A stretch of 64,000 bases of DNA from Pseudoduganella plicata (GTDB taxonomy: Bacteria > Pseudomonadota > Gammaproteobacteria > Burkholderiales > Burkholderiaceae_D): contig NZ_CP038026.1 in NCBI RefSeq assembly GCF_004421005.1, positions 5,270,001-5,334,000 on the forward strand, in the 5' to 3' direction. The number at the start of each line of letters is the position of its first letter. Within the stretch, counting starts at the first letter, position 1. Under the pieces are notes generated by a model, which did not search any database, was not told the origin of the DNA, and worked only from the letters and a program-made list of their open reading frames with translations. Below, one piece after another: positions 46,272 through 55,154 of this stretch. Position numbers and translations under genes: made by a program.

Positions 46272-47396
46272 ATGGCAAATCAAGGCAAGTCTATCGTCAT
46301 GCTGGGCACCAGCCTGACGGCGAAGGGAGGTATCTCCGCCGTCGTCCAGGTGTATGTGGATACCGGGCTGTTCGAACGTTTCCCGATCCGCTATATTGCC
46401 ACGCATCGCGATGGCGGCGCTGCGGCGAAGCTGGTTGCCATGGGGCAGGCGTACCTCGCACTCCTGTGGATACTTCTGCGCGGCAAGGCTGCTTTGGTGC
46501 ACGTCCACACGGCGTCGCGGGCGAGCTTCTGGCGCAAATGCGGCATGCTGCTACTGGCCAGGCTGTTTCGCGTGCCCACGATCATCCACCTGCACGGCGG
46601 TGGCTTCGCGGAATTTTACGAGAAGGAATGCGGGCCGGCGCGGCGCTGGCTGATCCGCAACATCTACGACAACGCCAGCCGCGTCATCGTGCTGTCCGGA
46701 CAGTGGGAAACCTGGATGCGTGGCGTGACGCGGAACCGGAATGTGACCTCTTTATACAATCCTGTCGTCGTCAGGGACACCGTGCCAGACTGGAATGTGC
46801 GCGACCGCGCAACGGTATTGATGCTGGGCCGGCTGAACCGTGGCAAGGGCGCATACGATCTGGTCCAGGCGGCAGCGGCCATCGCGCATGGCGACTTTCG
46901 CCTGAAGCTGGGCGGTGATGGCGAGATCGAAAAGGTCCGCGAGGCGGCGCGCTCGGCCGGCATCGGCGATCACGTCGATCTGCTGGGCTGGGTCGGCCCC
47001 GAGGAGAAGGCGCGTCACCTTGGTACTGCGACCGTGTTCGTGCTGCCGTCCTACTACGAGGGGTTGCCCATGAGCGTGCTGGAAGCAATGGCCGCCGGAA
47101 TGCCTGTCGTGACTACGCCGGTAGGTGGTATTCCTGAAGCAGTGACGGACGGGGTTGAAGGTTTCCTTGTTGCGCCCGGTGACACCGCCGCGCTGGTCGA
47201 CCGGCTCAAAACGCTGCTGGCCGATCCGGCGCTCGCGCAGCGCATGGGGCAGGCCGGGCGTCGCAAGGTCGAGAACACATTTGCCCACAGCATCATCATG
47301 CCGCAACTCGAGCGCATGTATGTGGAACTGGGCGCTGTGCCGACGCAACCGTCGCGCGTTGCTGCATCGCTGCCGAGGGCGAGCGTGCCGGAATAA
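46272..47396 (+). CDS. GT4-family glycosyltransferase
   Basis: A 374-aa GT-B transferase. Start ATG at 46272. N-domain glycine loop MLGTSLTAKGGISAVVQVYVD, acceptor-side HLHGGGFAEFYEKE. C-domain: VLMLGRLNRGKGAYDLVQAA, LKLGGDGE, HVDLLGWVGPEEK and the retaining-GT4 motif VLPSYYEGLPMSVLEAMAAGMP with the EGLP and E-x-MA acidic residues. The well-formed EGLPMSVLEAMA motif fits transfer from a UDP- or GDP-sugar. It follows the previous GT4 by 12 bp, so the two are co-transcribed. Confidence 0.94.
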   Translation: MANQGKSIVMLGTSLTAKGGISAVVQVYVDTGLFERFPIRYIATHRDGGAAAKLVAMGQAYLALLWILLRGKAALVHVHTASRASFWRKCGMLLLARLFRVPTIIHLHGGGFAEFYEKECGPARRWLIRNIYDNASRVIVLSGQWETWMRGVTRNRNVTSLYNPVVVRDTVPDWNVRDRATVLMLGRLNRGKGAYDLVQAAAAIAHGDFRLKLGGDGEIEKVREAARSAGIGDHVDLLGWVGPEEKARHLGTATVFVLPSYYEGLPMSVLEAMAAGMPVVTTPVGGIPEAVTDGVEGFLVAPGDTAALVDRLKTLLADPALAQRMGQAGRRKVENTFAHSIIMPQLERMYVELGAVPTQPSRVAASLPRASVPE

Positions 47397-47555
47397 AATG
47401 CATATGCTGTCAATGTACTTGTAATACTTGCCAGATATGATTGTGATAAACGTGTCGCCCACATCACCAAATCGCCGCAGTGCCTCATCGCAGTGTGCTA
47501 CCACGTAGCGGCTTACGCATGTCCTGGATATGCCCTTTTTCCACTAGGAGAAAAC

Positions 47556-47672
47556 ATGAATGATTCAATAGCAGGTGCCGGTTCCCCGGCCGCGTCAATA
47601 GTGGCGGCGCCGTTTTCTGCCGGAACGCAGCCTGAATTTTTCCGCAATCGAATTTCCGCAATCATAGGTTAA
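47556..47672 (+). CDS. 38-aa peptide, possible leader of the CapK-like gene
   Basis: A 38-codon frame with a strong TAGGAGAAAAC ribosome site directly before ATG (47556), ending 4 bp before the next gene's ATG at 47677. The sequence is Ala/Ser/Pro-rich, then has QPEFFRNRISAIIG, with no signal peptide. The ribosome site is better than that of the downstream gene, suggesting translational coupling or a small regulatory peptide. No family recognised; a truncated start of a lost gene is also possible. Confidence 0.5.
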   Translation: MNDSIAGAGSPAASIVAAPFSAGTQPEFFRNRISAIIG

Positions 47673-47676
47673 ACGG

Positions 47677-48990
47677 ATGAGTTACATCGAAATCCTGGAG
47701 AAACAGTACTACAAGTACCGCAAGTACATCCCCGCTCGCATACTGTATCACCCGGAATATTTCCGGGTAATGAAGCTGCTCGACGCTAGTCCCGAGGTGA
47801 TCCAGGCCGCCGCCGATGCCCAGCTGCGCCATATCCTGACGACCGCCTGCACGCACGTGCCGTACTACCGCAGCACGATGAAGCTGAGTGCGGCTGAACT
47901 GGCCAACGAGCCGCCGCGCGAACTGCTGCAGCGCTTCCCGTTCCTGACGAAGGCGGAAATCATGAGCCGTCAGCGTGATTTCCTCGACGAGCGCCTCAAT
48001 CCGCGCTTCCTGAACTATAAGACCAGCGGCGGTTCGTCGGGGCAGGGGATCGGCATGTGGCGCAACAAACGTCTGGCTGACATCGAAAAAGCGTTCCTGA
48101 CGCACGAGTGGGGCAAGGCCGGTTTCACATTCGACAAGAGCATTTACCTGCGCCTCGGTGCCGACGCGCGCCGGCTGGCGCACGAAGAGCCGTCGCGCGT
48201 GATCGGCAACCGGCTGATGCTGTCGCCGTACCATGTGGAACCAAAACACCGCGACCACATCGTGCGTGCCCTGAATACCGTCAAGCCGAAATACGTGCAT
48301 GCATACCCGAGTTCGGCGGCAGCGCTGGCCGAAATCATCCGCGACAGCGACCTGGACTTCCGCGTCACGGAAGTGGTCCTGACGTCCGAACCTGTCACGA
48401 TGCAACAGCTGGTGGCGGTCGACGGGCTGTTCCATGCACCGATATCGATCGCCTACGGGCTGTCCGAGCGCACCAATCTGGCGTGGCGCAGGTATGAGTC
48501 CGGCCAATATTCGCCGTACCGCTTCGTGCCGCTGTACGGAGTTACGGAAAACCGTATCGAAGGCAATGCGGCCGAGATCGTCGGCACGTCCCTCTGGAAT
48601 GACGTGATGCCGCTGATCCGCTATCGCACCAACGATTTCGGTCGCGTCGACAGCAACGGCGTTTGCGAAGACATCGACGGTCGCGAACAGGAGTTCCTGA
48701 TCGACCGGACGGGCAACCGCATCCCGGGGCTGTCCATCATCATCGACGAGGTGACATGGGACTTCGTGCGGCTGTACCAGATCCGCCAGCAGCGTCCCGG
48801 TGCCATCCGTCTCGTGGTGGTGGGCAAACACGGTCCGCTGAGCAGCGAGCAGAAGGACTTCGTGCTGGGCGCCCAGATCAAGCGCTGGGGTTCCTTCTTC
48901 GACATCGATCTCGAGGAAGCGGACGACATTCCGCTGGCACCGAACGGCAAGCGCAGGCTCGTTGAAACCCGAGGCCGCATTGCGGCTTGA
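47677..48990 (+). CDS. CapK/PaaK-like adenylate-forming enzyme
   Basis: A 437-aa protein of the phenylacetate-CoA ligase/coenzyme F390 synthetase family (CapK). Motifs: YYRKYIPARIL start, the KTSGGSSGQGIGMWRNKR phosphate-binding loop, TEVVLTSEPVTMQQL, YGLSERTNLAWRR, and LIRYRTNDFG with the DRTGNRIPG loop. In polysaccharide clusters such proteins are common but their reaction is uncertain; activation of an acyl or amino-acid group for decoration of the polymer is a reasonable guess. It lies 4 bp after the 38-aa frame. Confidence 0.87.
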   Translation: MSYIEILEKQYYKYRKYIPARILYHPEYFRVMKLLDASPEVIQAAADAQLRHILTTACTHVPYYRSTMKLSAAELANEPPRELLQRFPFLTKAEIMSRQRDFLDERLNPRFLNYKTSGGSSGQGIGMWRNKRLADIEKAFLTHEWGKAGFTFDKSIYLRLGADARRLAHEEPSRVIGNRLMLSPYHVEPKHRDHIVRALNTVKPKYVHAYPSSAAALAEIIRDSDLDFRVTEVVLTSEPVTMQQLVAVDGLFHAPISIAYGLSERTNLAWRRYESGQYSPYRFVPLYGVTENRIEGNAAEIVGTSLWNDVMPLIRYRTNDFGRVDSNGVCEDIDGREQEFLIDRTGNRIPGLSIIIDEVTWDFVRLYQIRQQRPGAIRLVVVGKHGPLSSEQKDFVLGAQIKRWGSFFDIDLEEADDIPLAPNGKRRLVETRGRIAA

Positions 48991-49056
48991 GTCCTGAGCG
49001 GCGGCCGGCCCGGCGCAATCGCTGCGTCACTATTACCCGCCAAAACACTTGAATAC

Positions 49057-49096
49057 CCGCAGCGACAGGCGCCTGGCCAGGCGCCTGTCGCTGCGG
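49057..49096. repeat. 40-bp perfect palindrome
   Basis: Two 20-bp arms with no spacer: CCGCAGCGACAGGCGCCTGG followed by its exact reverse complement. It ends 11 bp before the ATG of the heparinase gene at 49108. In RNA it would form a very strong hairpin over the place where a ribosome site should be; no T-run follows, so it is not a standard terminator. Confidence 0.9.
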
Positions 49097-49107
49097 CACT
49101 GTAACTG

Positions 49108-51108
49108 ATGAGCACACTGGCCTGGAAGATGAACCGCATGAAGCTGATGACGGCACCGGAGATCCTCTGGCGCGTCCGTCAGCTTGCGCAAAAGAAGGCA
49201 AGCAAGCTCGGCATCGGGCTGGCAGCCAGGGCGCCCGCGCCGGATCTGCATGCCACGGGCGCGACGTTCATCGCCGCGCCGGCTGCCGGCGTCGATGTTG
49301 CCGCCCTGCGCGAAGCGGCCGACCAGGTGCTGGCCGGCCGCTGGAACGTGTTTGCCATGCGCGGCATGAACATGGGCTTCCCGCCGCAGTGGAACCGCGA
49401 CCCGAAGACGGGCACGAAGGCGCCGATGAAACTAGGCAAGGCCATCGACTACCGGCGCGAGTCGGTCGTCGGCGATATCAAGTATCTGTGGGAGCCAGGC
49501 CGTCACCTGGAACTGGTGACCCTGGCGCTGGCCTGGCGCGCCAGCGGCGAGCAGCGCTACGCGGCCGGCGCCCGGCTGCTGCTGGAATCGTGGTTCGACC
49601 AGTGCCCGTACCCGAACGGCGTGCACTGGACCAGTTCGCTGGAACTGGCCGTGCGCCTGCTGAACTGGGCGTTTGCCTGGCAACTGCTGGGCGGCGCCGA
49701 CAGCGCACTTTTCAAGGGCCAGGAAGGCGCCAGCTTCCAGCGCCGCTGGCTCGACAATATCTACCAGCACTGCCACTTCATCCGCGGCTATTTCTCGCGT
49801 CATTCGTCCGCCAACCATCACTTGTTCGGTGAGTACATGGGCCTTTTCGTTGCCAGCTTGCAATGGCCATGCTGGCCGGAAAGCGCGGGCTGGCAGGCGC
49901 TGGCCCGGCGTGGCCTGGAAGCGGAAGCGCTGATACAGAATACGGAAGACGGCGTCAACAAGGAGCAGGCCATCTATTGCCAGCACGAAGTGATGGACAT
50001 GATGCTGCTGTGCCATCACATTGGCAAGGCCAACGGCACCGGTTTCTCCGACGCCTACCTGGAACGCCTGGAGCGCTTGGCCGAGTTTGTCGCCGCGCTG
50101 ATGGACGCGGACGGCAATGTGCCGATGACGGGCGATGCCGACGACGGGCAGATGGTGCGCCTGGCGTACGAACGCGGCTGGAGCCCGTACCGTTCGCTGC
50201 TGGCCAGCTGCGCGCTGCTGTTCAACCGCGGCGATTTCAAGCGCAAGGCGGGTAACCTGGACGACAAGAACCGCTGGCTGTTCGGCGCGATCGGCGGGGC
50301 CTGCTGGGAAGCGCTGCCGGCCGCGGAACAAGAGAAGCCCGTGATGGCGTTCCCGCAGGGCGGCTATTATCTGCTGGGCCGCCGCTTCGGCACCGAGCAG
50401 GAAGTGCGCATCGTCGTCGACTGCGCGCCGCTGGGCTACCTGTCGATCGCCGCGCACGGCCATGCCGACGCATTGTCGTTCACGCTGTCAGCCGCCGGCG
50501 AAGAGCTGCTGACCGATCCGGGAACGTATGCGTATCACACGCAGAAGGCGTGGCGTAACTATTTCCGCAGCACGGCCGCGCACAACACGGTGCAGGTGGA
50601 CGGCCAGGACCAGTCCGAAATCGGCGGCAATTTCATGTGGCTGAGGAAGGCCAACGCCCGCCTGCGCATCCATGCGCCGGGCGACGCCGTGCAGGTCTTC
50701 GAAGGCGAGCAGGACGGTTACCGCCACCTGGCCGACCCGGTACTGCACCGCCGCCGCATCGATTTCGATCCGGTCCGCAACGAGCTCGTCGTACGCGACA
50801 CGCTCGAGTGCCGCGGCCAGCACGACGTGGCGCTGCACTGGCACTTCGCGGAAACATGCCGCGTCGAAGGCCGTACGCAGACGCTGTACGCGCTGGGCCA
50901 TCGCAGCCGGCTCGATATGCGCTGCGACTGGGGCGACGGGCCCGAATTGTTGCGCAGCAGCGAAGCGCCGCTGGGCGGCTGGATTTCCCGCCGCTTCGAC
51001 GAGAAGGAAGGCATCACGACGGCCGTCTGGCGCGGGCGTATCGACGGCACGACGGAAATCGAGACGGTGATCGCGCTCTCGATCGAGCCGACGCGGCACG
51101 AAGGGTGA
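49108..51108 (+). CDS. heparinase II/III family protein
   Basis: A 666-aa protein without a signal peptide. N-part: the heparinase II/III toroid (LWEPGRHLELVTLALAWRASGEQRYAAGARLLLESW, SANHHLFGEYMGLFVASL). C-part: heparinase II/III beta domain with the signature GHADALSFTLSAAGEELLTDPGTYAYHTQKAWRNYFRSTAAHNTVQVDG. Members next to capsule genes are thought to process or modify the polymer during assembly; being cytoplasmic here, it may act before export, or be exported by a non-classical route. It is a second lyase-like enzyme besides the one at 36662. No clear Shine-Dalgarno: a 40-bp palindrome occupies the region just upstream. Confidence 0.92.
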   Translation: MSTLAWKMNRMKLMTAPEILWRVRQLAQKKASKLGIGLAARAPAPDLHATGATFIAAPAAGVDVAALREAADQVLAGRWNVFAMRGMNMGFPPQWNRDPKTGTKAPMKLGKAIDYRRESVVGDIKYLWEPGRHLELVTLALAWRASGEQRYAAGARLLLESWFDQCPYPNGVHWTSSLELAVRLLNWAFAWQLLGGADSALFKGQEGASFQRRWLDNIYQHCHFIRGYFSRHSSANHHLFGEYMGLFVASLQWPCWPESAGWQALARRGLEAEALIQNTEDGVNKEQAIYCQHEVMDMMLLCHHIGKANGTGFSDAYLERLERLAEFVAALMDADGNVPMTGDADDGQMVRLAYERGWSPYRSLLASCALLFNRGDFKRKAGNLDDKNRWLFGAIGGACWEALPAAEQEKPVMAFPQGGYYLLGRRFGTEQEVRIVVDCAPLGYLSIAAHGHADALSFTLSAAGEELLTDPGTYAYHTQKAWRNYFRSTAAHNTVQVDGQDQSEIGGNFMWLRKANARLRIHAPGDAVQVFEGEQDGYRHLADPVLHRRRIDFDPVRNELVVRDTLECRGQHDVALHWHFAETCRVEGRTQTLYALGHRSRLDMRCDWGDGPELLRSSEAPLGGWISRRFDEKEGITTAVWRGRIDGTTEIETVIALSIEPTRHEG

Positions 51109-51586
51109 CCCCGGCAGCAGTGGGGATACTATCAAAATGTAATTGACATTTTTACATCGCCGACGCTACCCTTGTGCTAGCGAAACTTTTGCCGCGGGCC
51201 TTGCAGCCGGGCACATACCTTTGGACTGGCCAGGACCGATGCGGCAATTTCTTTTGCGCTGCCGCAAAAGTTGCGTTGTCTTCGAATTGTAACGCTGTTG
51301 TTGTAAAACTTATATTAGAATAGCGGGTGCGCCGGACACTCGACTGTATTTCGGGGACAGCAGGACAGTACAAGACAGTCGAGTCGGGGCATGCGCCAGC
51401 ATACCTCCGCCACACGACGGGGCCCGTCCCGGGGAGCAGGTATCGGCAGAATTGTTGCGTTGCAGCGAAGCGTTTGCGGCAGCTGGAACTAGGGCTGGCG
51501 CCGTCAGGCGGATGTCCGCACGGCAGGAGCGGGGAGCACGCCGTACGCCGTGCGGACGAAATACCAAACATTTAAGGAGCAGTATC
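51109..51586 (+). other. long leader and promoter region of the algD operon
   Basis: 478 bp without a protein-like frame. It has an AT-rich segment with TTGTAA (51287) and TATATT (51311) at 18-bp spacing, a plausible sigma70-type promoter. Downstream lie an inverted repeat ACTCGACTGT (51338-51347) / ACAGTCGAGT (51375-51384) and then AAGGAG before the TTG start of algD. The implied untranslated leader is ~260 nt and may be regulatory. Confidence 0.45.
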
Positions 51587-52897
51587 TTGAAAATCAGTAT
51601 CTTTGGCTTGGGCTATGTGGGGGCCGTGTCGGCCGGTTGCCTGGCAACGGACGGACATGACGTCATCGGTGTGGACCCGAACCGCACCAAGGTGGACCTG
51701 ATCAACCAGGGCACCACCCCCATCATCGAGAAAGACATCGGCGAGATGATTTCCAAGACCGTCAAGGACGGCCTGCTGCGCGCGACCACCGACGTGCGCG
51801 ATGCCGTCCTGAACAGCGACATGTCGCTGATCTGCGTGGGCACCCCGTCCCAGCTGAACGGCAACCTTGACCTGTCGCACGTGCGCAAGGTGTGCGAACA
51901 GATCGGCGAAGCGATCAAGGAAAAAGACAGCTTCCACGTCGTCGTGGCACGCAGCACGATGCTGCCGGGTTCGATGAGCGCCGTCGTCATCCCAACCCTG
52001 GAAGCGGCCTCCGGTAAAAAGGCCGGCGTCGACTTCGGTGTCTGCAACAACCCCGAGTTCCTGCGCGAAGGCACCGCCGTCTACGATTACTATCACCCGC
52101 CAAAGACCGTCATCGGCGAGACCGACGAGCGGGCAGGCGAGATGCTGGTCAAGCTGTACGAAAAAATGGAAGCGCCGATGGTGCGCACCGACGTGGAAAC
52201 GGCCGAAATGGTCAAGTACACCGACAACACCTGGCACGCCGTCAAGGTGGCCTTCGCCAACGAGATCGGCAACATCTGCAAGGCCGTGGGCATCGACGGC
52301 CACAAGGTCATGGAGATCTTCTGCCAGGATACCAAGCTGAACCTGTCGCCGTACTACATGAAGCCGGGCTTCGCCTTCGGCGGCTCGTGCCTGCCGAAAG
52401 ACGTGCGCGCGCTGACGTATAAAGCCCGCTCGCTGGACCTGGAACTGCCGCTGCTCGATTCGATCCTGCCATCGAACCGCAAGCAGGTGGAAAAGGGCGT
52501 CAAGATGATCGTCGACAAGGGCACCCGCAAGGTCGGCATCCTGGGCTTCTCGTTCAAGGCCGGCACCGACGACCTGCGCGAATCGCCGCTGGTGGACGTG
52601 ATCGAAACGCTGCTGGGCAAGGGCTACGAGCTGAAGCTCTACGACAAGAACGTCAACCTGGCCGCGCTGACCGGCGCCAACCAGGACTACATCCTGAACC
52701 ACATTCCGCACATCTCCAAGCTGATGGTGAACTCGATGGAAGAAGTGCTGGCGTTTGCCGACACCATCGTGATCGGCAACGGCGCCGCCGAGTTCAAGCA
52801 GGTTCCTGGCCTCCTGAAAGACGGCCAGACGATCGTCGACCTGGTGCGCATCAGCAGCGAGCAGAGCGGAGGCCAGTACGATGGCATTTGCTGGTAA
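51587..52897 (+). CDS. algD: GDP-mannose 6-dehydrogenase (AlgD-like)
   Basis: A 436-aa nucleotide-sugar dehydrogenase that oxidises GDP-mannose to GDP-mannuronate. The start is TTG at 51587 behind TTTAAGGAG, opening into the NAD-binding loop ISIFGLGYVGAV. Catalytic Cys268 lies in GGSCLPKDVRALTY, the same position as the catalytic Cys of Pseudomonas AlgD. Lys-rich YTDNTWHAVKVAFANEIGN and the ending GICW also match AlgD, distinguishing it from UDP-glucose dehydrogenases. With ManC at 56324 it supplies an activated uronic acid for the polymer. It overlaps the next transferase by 17 bp. Confidence 0.93.
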   Translation: MKISIFGLGYVGAVSAGCLATDGHDVIGVDPNRTKVDLINQGTTPIIEKDIGEMISKTVKDGLLRATTDVRDAVLNSDMSLICVGTPSQLNGNLDLSHVRKVCEQIGEAIKEKDSFHVVVARSTMLPGSMSAVVIPTLEAASGKKAGVDFGVCNNPEFLREGTAVYDYYHPPKTVIGETDERAGEMLVKLYEKMEAPMVRTDVETAEMVKYTDNTWHAVKVAFANEIGNICKAVGIDGHKVMEIFCQDTKLNLSPYYMKPGFAFGGSCLPKDVRALTYKARSLDLELPLLDSILPSNRKQVEKGVKMIVDKGTRKVGILGFSFKAGTDDLRESPLVDVIETLLGKGYELKLYDKNVNLAALTGANQDYILNHIPHISKLMVNSMEEVLAFADTIVIGNGAAEFKQVPGLLKDGQTIVDLVRISSEQSGGQYDGICW

Positions 52898-54137
52898 GGC
52901 AGGCCACGGCCGCCGCGTCCTGATCCTGGTCGAGAACCTGCCGTCGCCGTTCGACCGGCGCGTGTGGCAGGAAGCCACCACGCTGTTCGCCAACGGCTAC
53001 CAGGTCTCGATCATCTGCCCGACCGGCAAAGGGCATGAAAGCCGTTACGAGGAAATCGACGGCATTCATATCTACCGCTACAAGCTGCCGCTGGAAGCGG
53101 AAGGCGCGAAGGGCTACGCGATCGAATATTCGGCCGCGCTGTTCCACACCTTCCGCCTGGCGTGGAAGGTCAAGCGCGAGCGCGGCTTCGACATCATCCA
53201 CGCGTGCAATCCGCCCGACCTGCTGTTCCTGATCGGCGGCTTCTTCAAGCTCTTCATGGGCAAGAAGTTCGTGTTCGATCACCACGACATCAATCCGGAG
53301 CTGTACGAGGCCAAGTTCGGCCGGCGCGACTTCTTCTACAAGCTGATGGTGCTGTTCGAGCGCTGGTCGTTCAAGACGTCCGACGTGTCGATCGCCACCA
53401 ACGAATCGTACAAGCGCATCGCGATCACCCGCGGCGGCATGGACCCGGACAAGGTCTACGTCGTGCGCAGCGGCCCGAAACTGGATCGCCTGCGCATCCT
53501 GCCGCCGGTCGAAAGCCTCAAGAAAGGCAAGCGCTTCCTGATCGGCTACGTGGGCGTGATGGGCGCGCAGGAAGGCATCGACCTGCTGCTCGAAGCAGCC
53601 AGGCACCTGATCGTCGACATGGGGCGCACCGACGTGCACTTCGGTATCGTGGGCGGCGGCACGTCGCTGGACCAGATGAAGGCGCTGGCCGTCAAGATGG
53701 GCATCGCCGACTACGTCACGTTCACGGGCCGCGTGCCCGACCAGGACTTGCTGGAAATGTTGAACACGGCGGACGTCTGCGTCAATCCGGACGTGGCCAA
53801 CGACATGAACGACAAGTCCACGATGAACAAGATCATGGAATACATGGCGCTGGGCAAGCCGATCGTGCAGTTCGACCTTGTGGAAGGCAGGGTATCGGCC
53901 CAGGAAGCGTCGCTGTACGCGGTCAAGAACGATCCGGTGGACATGGCGAGGAAGATCGCCGAGCTGCTGGACGATCCGGCGCGCCGCGAGCGCATGGGGG
54001 CCTATGGCCGCCATCGCGTCGTCAACGAACTGGAATGGGAATACGAGGCACCGAAACTGCTGGCGGCCTACGAGCGGCTGTATTCGGCCAACGCTCCGCT
54101 GCCCGGTGCCGTACCGCCATCATATAAAGGAAGCTGA
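52881..54137 (+). CDS. GT4-family glycosyltransferase
   Basis: A 418-aa GT-B transferase that starts inside the end of algD with a GGAGG site 8 nt upstream. N-domain: VLILVENLPSPFDRRVWQEA, DIIHACNPPDLLFLIGG, FDHHDINPELYEAKFG. C-domain: FLIGYVGVMGAQEGIDLLLEAA, FGIVGGGTSLDQM, and the acidic motif TMNKIMEYMALGKP. The tight coupling to algD suggests that it may use GDP-mannuronate or GDP-mannose, but the donor cannot be proven from sequence. Confidence 0.92.
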   Translation: MAFAGKAGHGRRVLILVENLPSPFDRRVWQEATTLFANGYQVSIICPTGKGHESRYEEIDGIHIYRYKLPLEAEGAKGYAIEYSAALFHTFRLAWKVKRERGFDIIHACNPPDLLFLIGGFFKLFMGKKFVFDHHDINPELYEAKFGRRDFFYKLMVLFERWSFKTSDVSIATNESYKRIAITRGGMDPDKVYVVRSGPKLDRLRILPPVESLKKGKRFLIGYVGVMGAQEGIDLLLEAARHLIVDMGRTDVHFGIVGGGTSLDQMKALAVKMGIADYVTFTGRVPDQDLLEMLNTADVCVNPDVANDMNDKSTMNKIMEYMALGKPIVQFDLVEGRVSAQEASLYAVKNDPVDMARKIAELLDDPARRERMGAYGRHRVVNELEWEYEAPKLLAAYERLYSANAPLPGAVPPSYKGS

Positions 54138-55136
54138 ATGAAAATCCTGGTTACCGGAGGCATGGGCTATATCGGCTCGCACACCGTTGTCGAACTGGCG
54201 AAGGCCGGCCACGACGTGGTGGTGGTCGACAATCTGTCGAACGCGGATCCTTCCGTGCGCGAGCGCGTGGCGAGAATCACGGGCAAGTCGTTCGACTTCG
54301 TGGAAGCGGACATCCGCGACCGCGCTGCCATGGAAGCGGCGTTTGCCGCCCACAAGGTGGACGCGGTCATCCACTTCGCCGGCCTGAAGGCGGTCGGCGA
54401 GTCGGTGGCGCAGCCGCTGCGCTACTACGACAACAACGTCTCGGGCAGCGTCGTGCTGTTCGAGACGATGGCCAAGTTCAACGTCAAGTCGCTCGTGTTC
54501 AGTTCCTCGGCGACGGTGTACGGCGACCCGGCCACGGTACCCATCACGGAAGACTTCCCGCTGTCGGCCACGAATCCGTATGGCCGCAGCAAGCTGATGA
54601 TCGAAGACATCCTGCGCGACTTGTACAAGGCCGACAACACATGGTCGATCGCCCTGCTGCGCTACTTCAATCCGGTCGGCGCGCACGAGAGTGGCCTGAT
54701 CGGCGAAGCGCCGAACGGCATTCCGAACAACCTGCTGCCGTACGTGGCGCAGGTGGCGGAAGGCCGGCGCGAATTCCTGTCGGTCTACGGCGGCGATTAT
54801 CCGACGCCCGACGGCACCGGCGTGCGCGATTACATCCACGTCGTCGACCTGGCCATCGGCCACGTCAAGACGCTGGACAAGCTGGCGACAGGGTCTGGTA
54901 TTTTTACCTACAATCTGGGAACGGGGCGCGGTAACAGCGTCCTGGAAATGGTCCGTGCCTTCGAAGCTGCCAGTGGCAAGAAGGTACCCTACAAGATCGT
55001 CGACAGACGACCAGGAGACATTGCGTCCTGCTACGCTGACACGGCACATGCCGAACGCGAGCTGGGTTGGAAAGCACAATATGACATCGCGCGCATGTGC
55101 ACCGATGCATGGCACTGGCAATCCTCACCGAAATAA
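54138..55136 (+). CDS. galE: UDP-glucose 4-epimerase
   Basis: A 332-aa SDR epimerase interconverting UDP-glucose and UDP-galactose. NAD-binding loop VTGGMGYIGSHT at residues 5-16; catalytic Tyr148-x3-Lys152 in NPYGRSKLMIED, one position from E. coli GalE Tyr149/Lys153; the SSSATVYGDP and RYFNPVGAHESGLIGE segments are family-typical. It starts 1 bp after the GT4 stop, with AAAGGAAGC as ribosome site. It provides UDP-galactose for the galactose-adding transferases of the cluster. Confidence 0.95.
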   Translation: MKILVTGGMGYIGSHTVVELAKAGHDVVVVDNLSNADPSVRERVARITGKSFDFVEADIRDRAAMEAAFAAHKVDAVIHFAGLKAVGESVAQPLRYYDNNVSGSVVLFETMAKFNVKSLVFSSSATVYGDPATVPITEDFPLSATNPYGRSKLMIEDILRDLYKADNTWSIALLRYFNPVGAHESGLIGEAPNGIPNNLLPYVAQVAEGRREFLSVYGGDYPTPDGTGVRDYIHVVDLAIGHVKTLDKLATGSGIFTYNLGTGRGNSVLEMVRAFEAASGKKVPYKIVDRRPGDIASCYADTAHAERELGWKAQYDIARMCTDAWHWQSSPK

Positions 55137-55154
55137 TTTCCGAAGGGGTTACAG

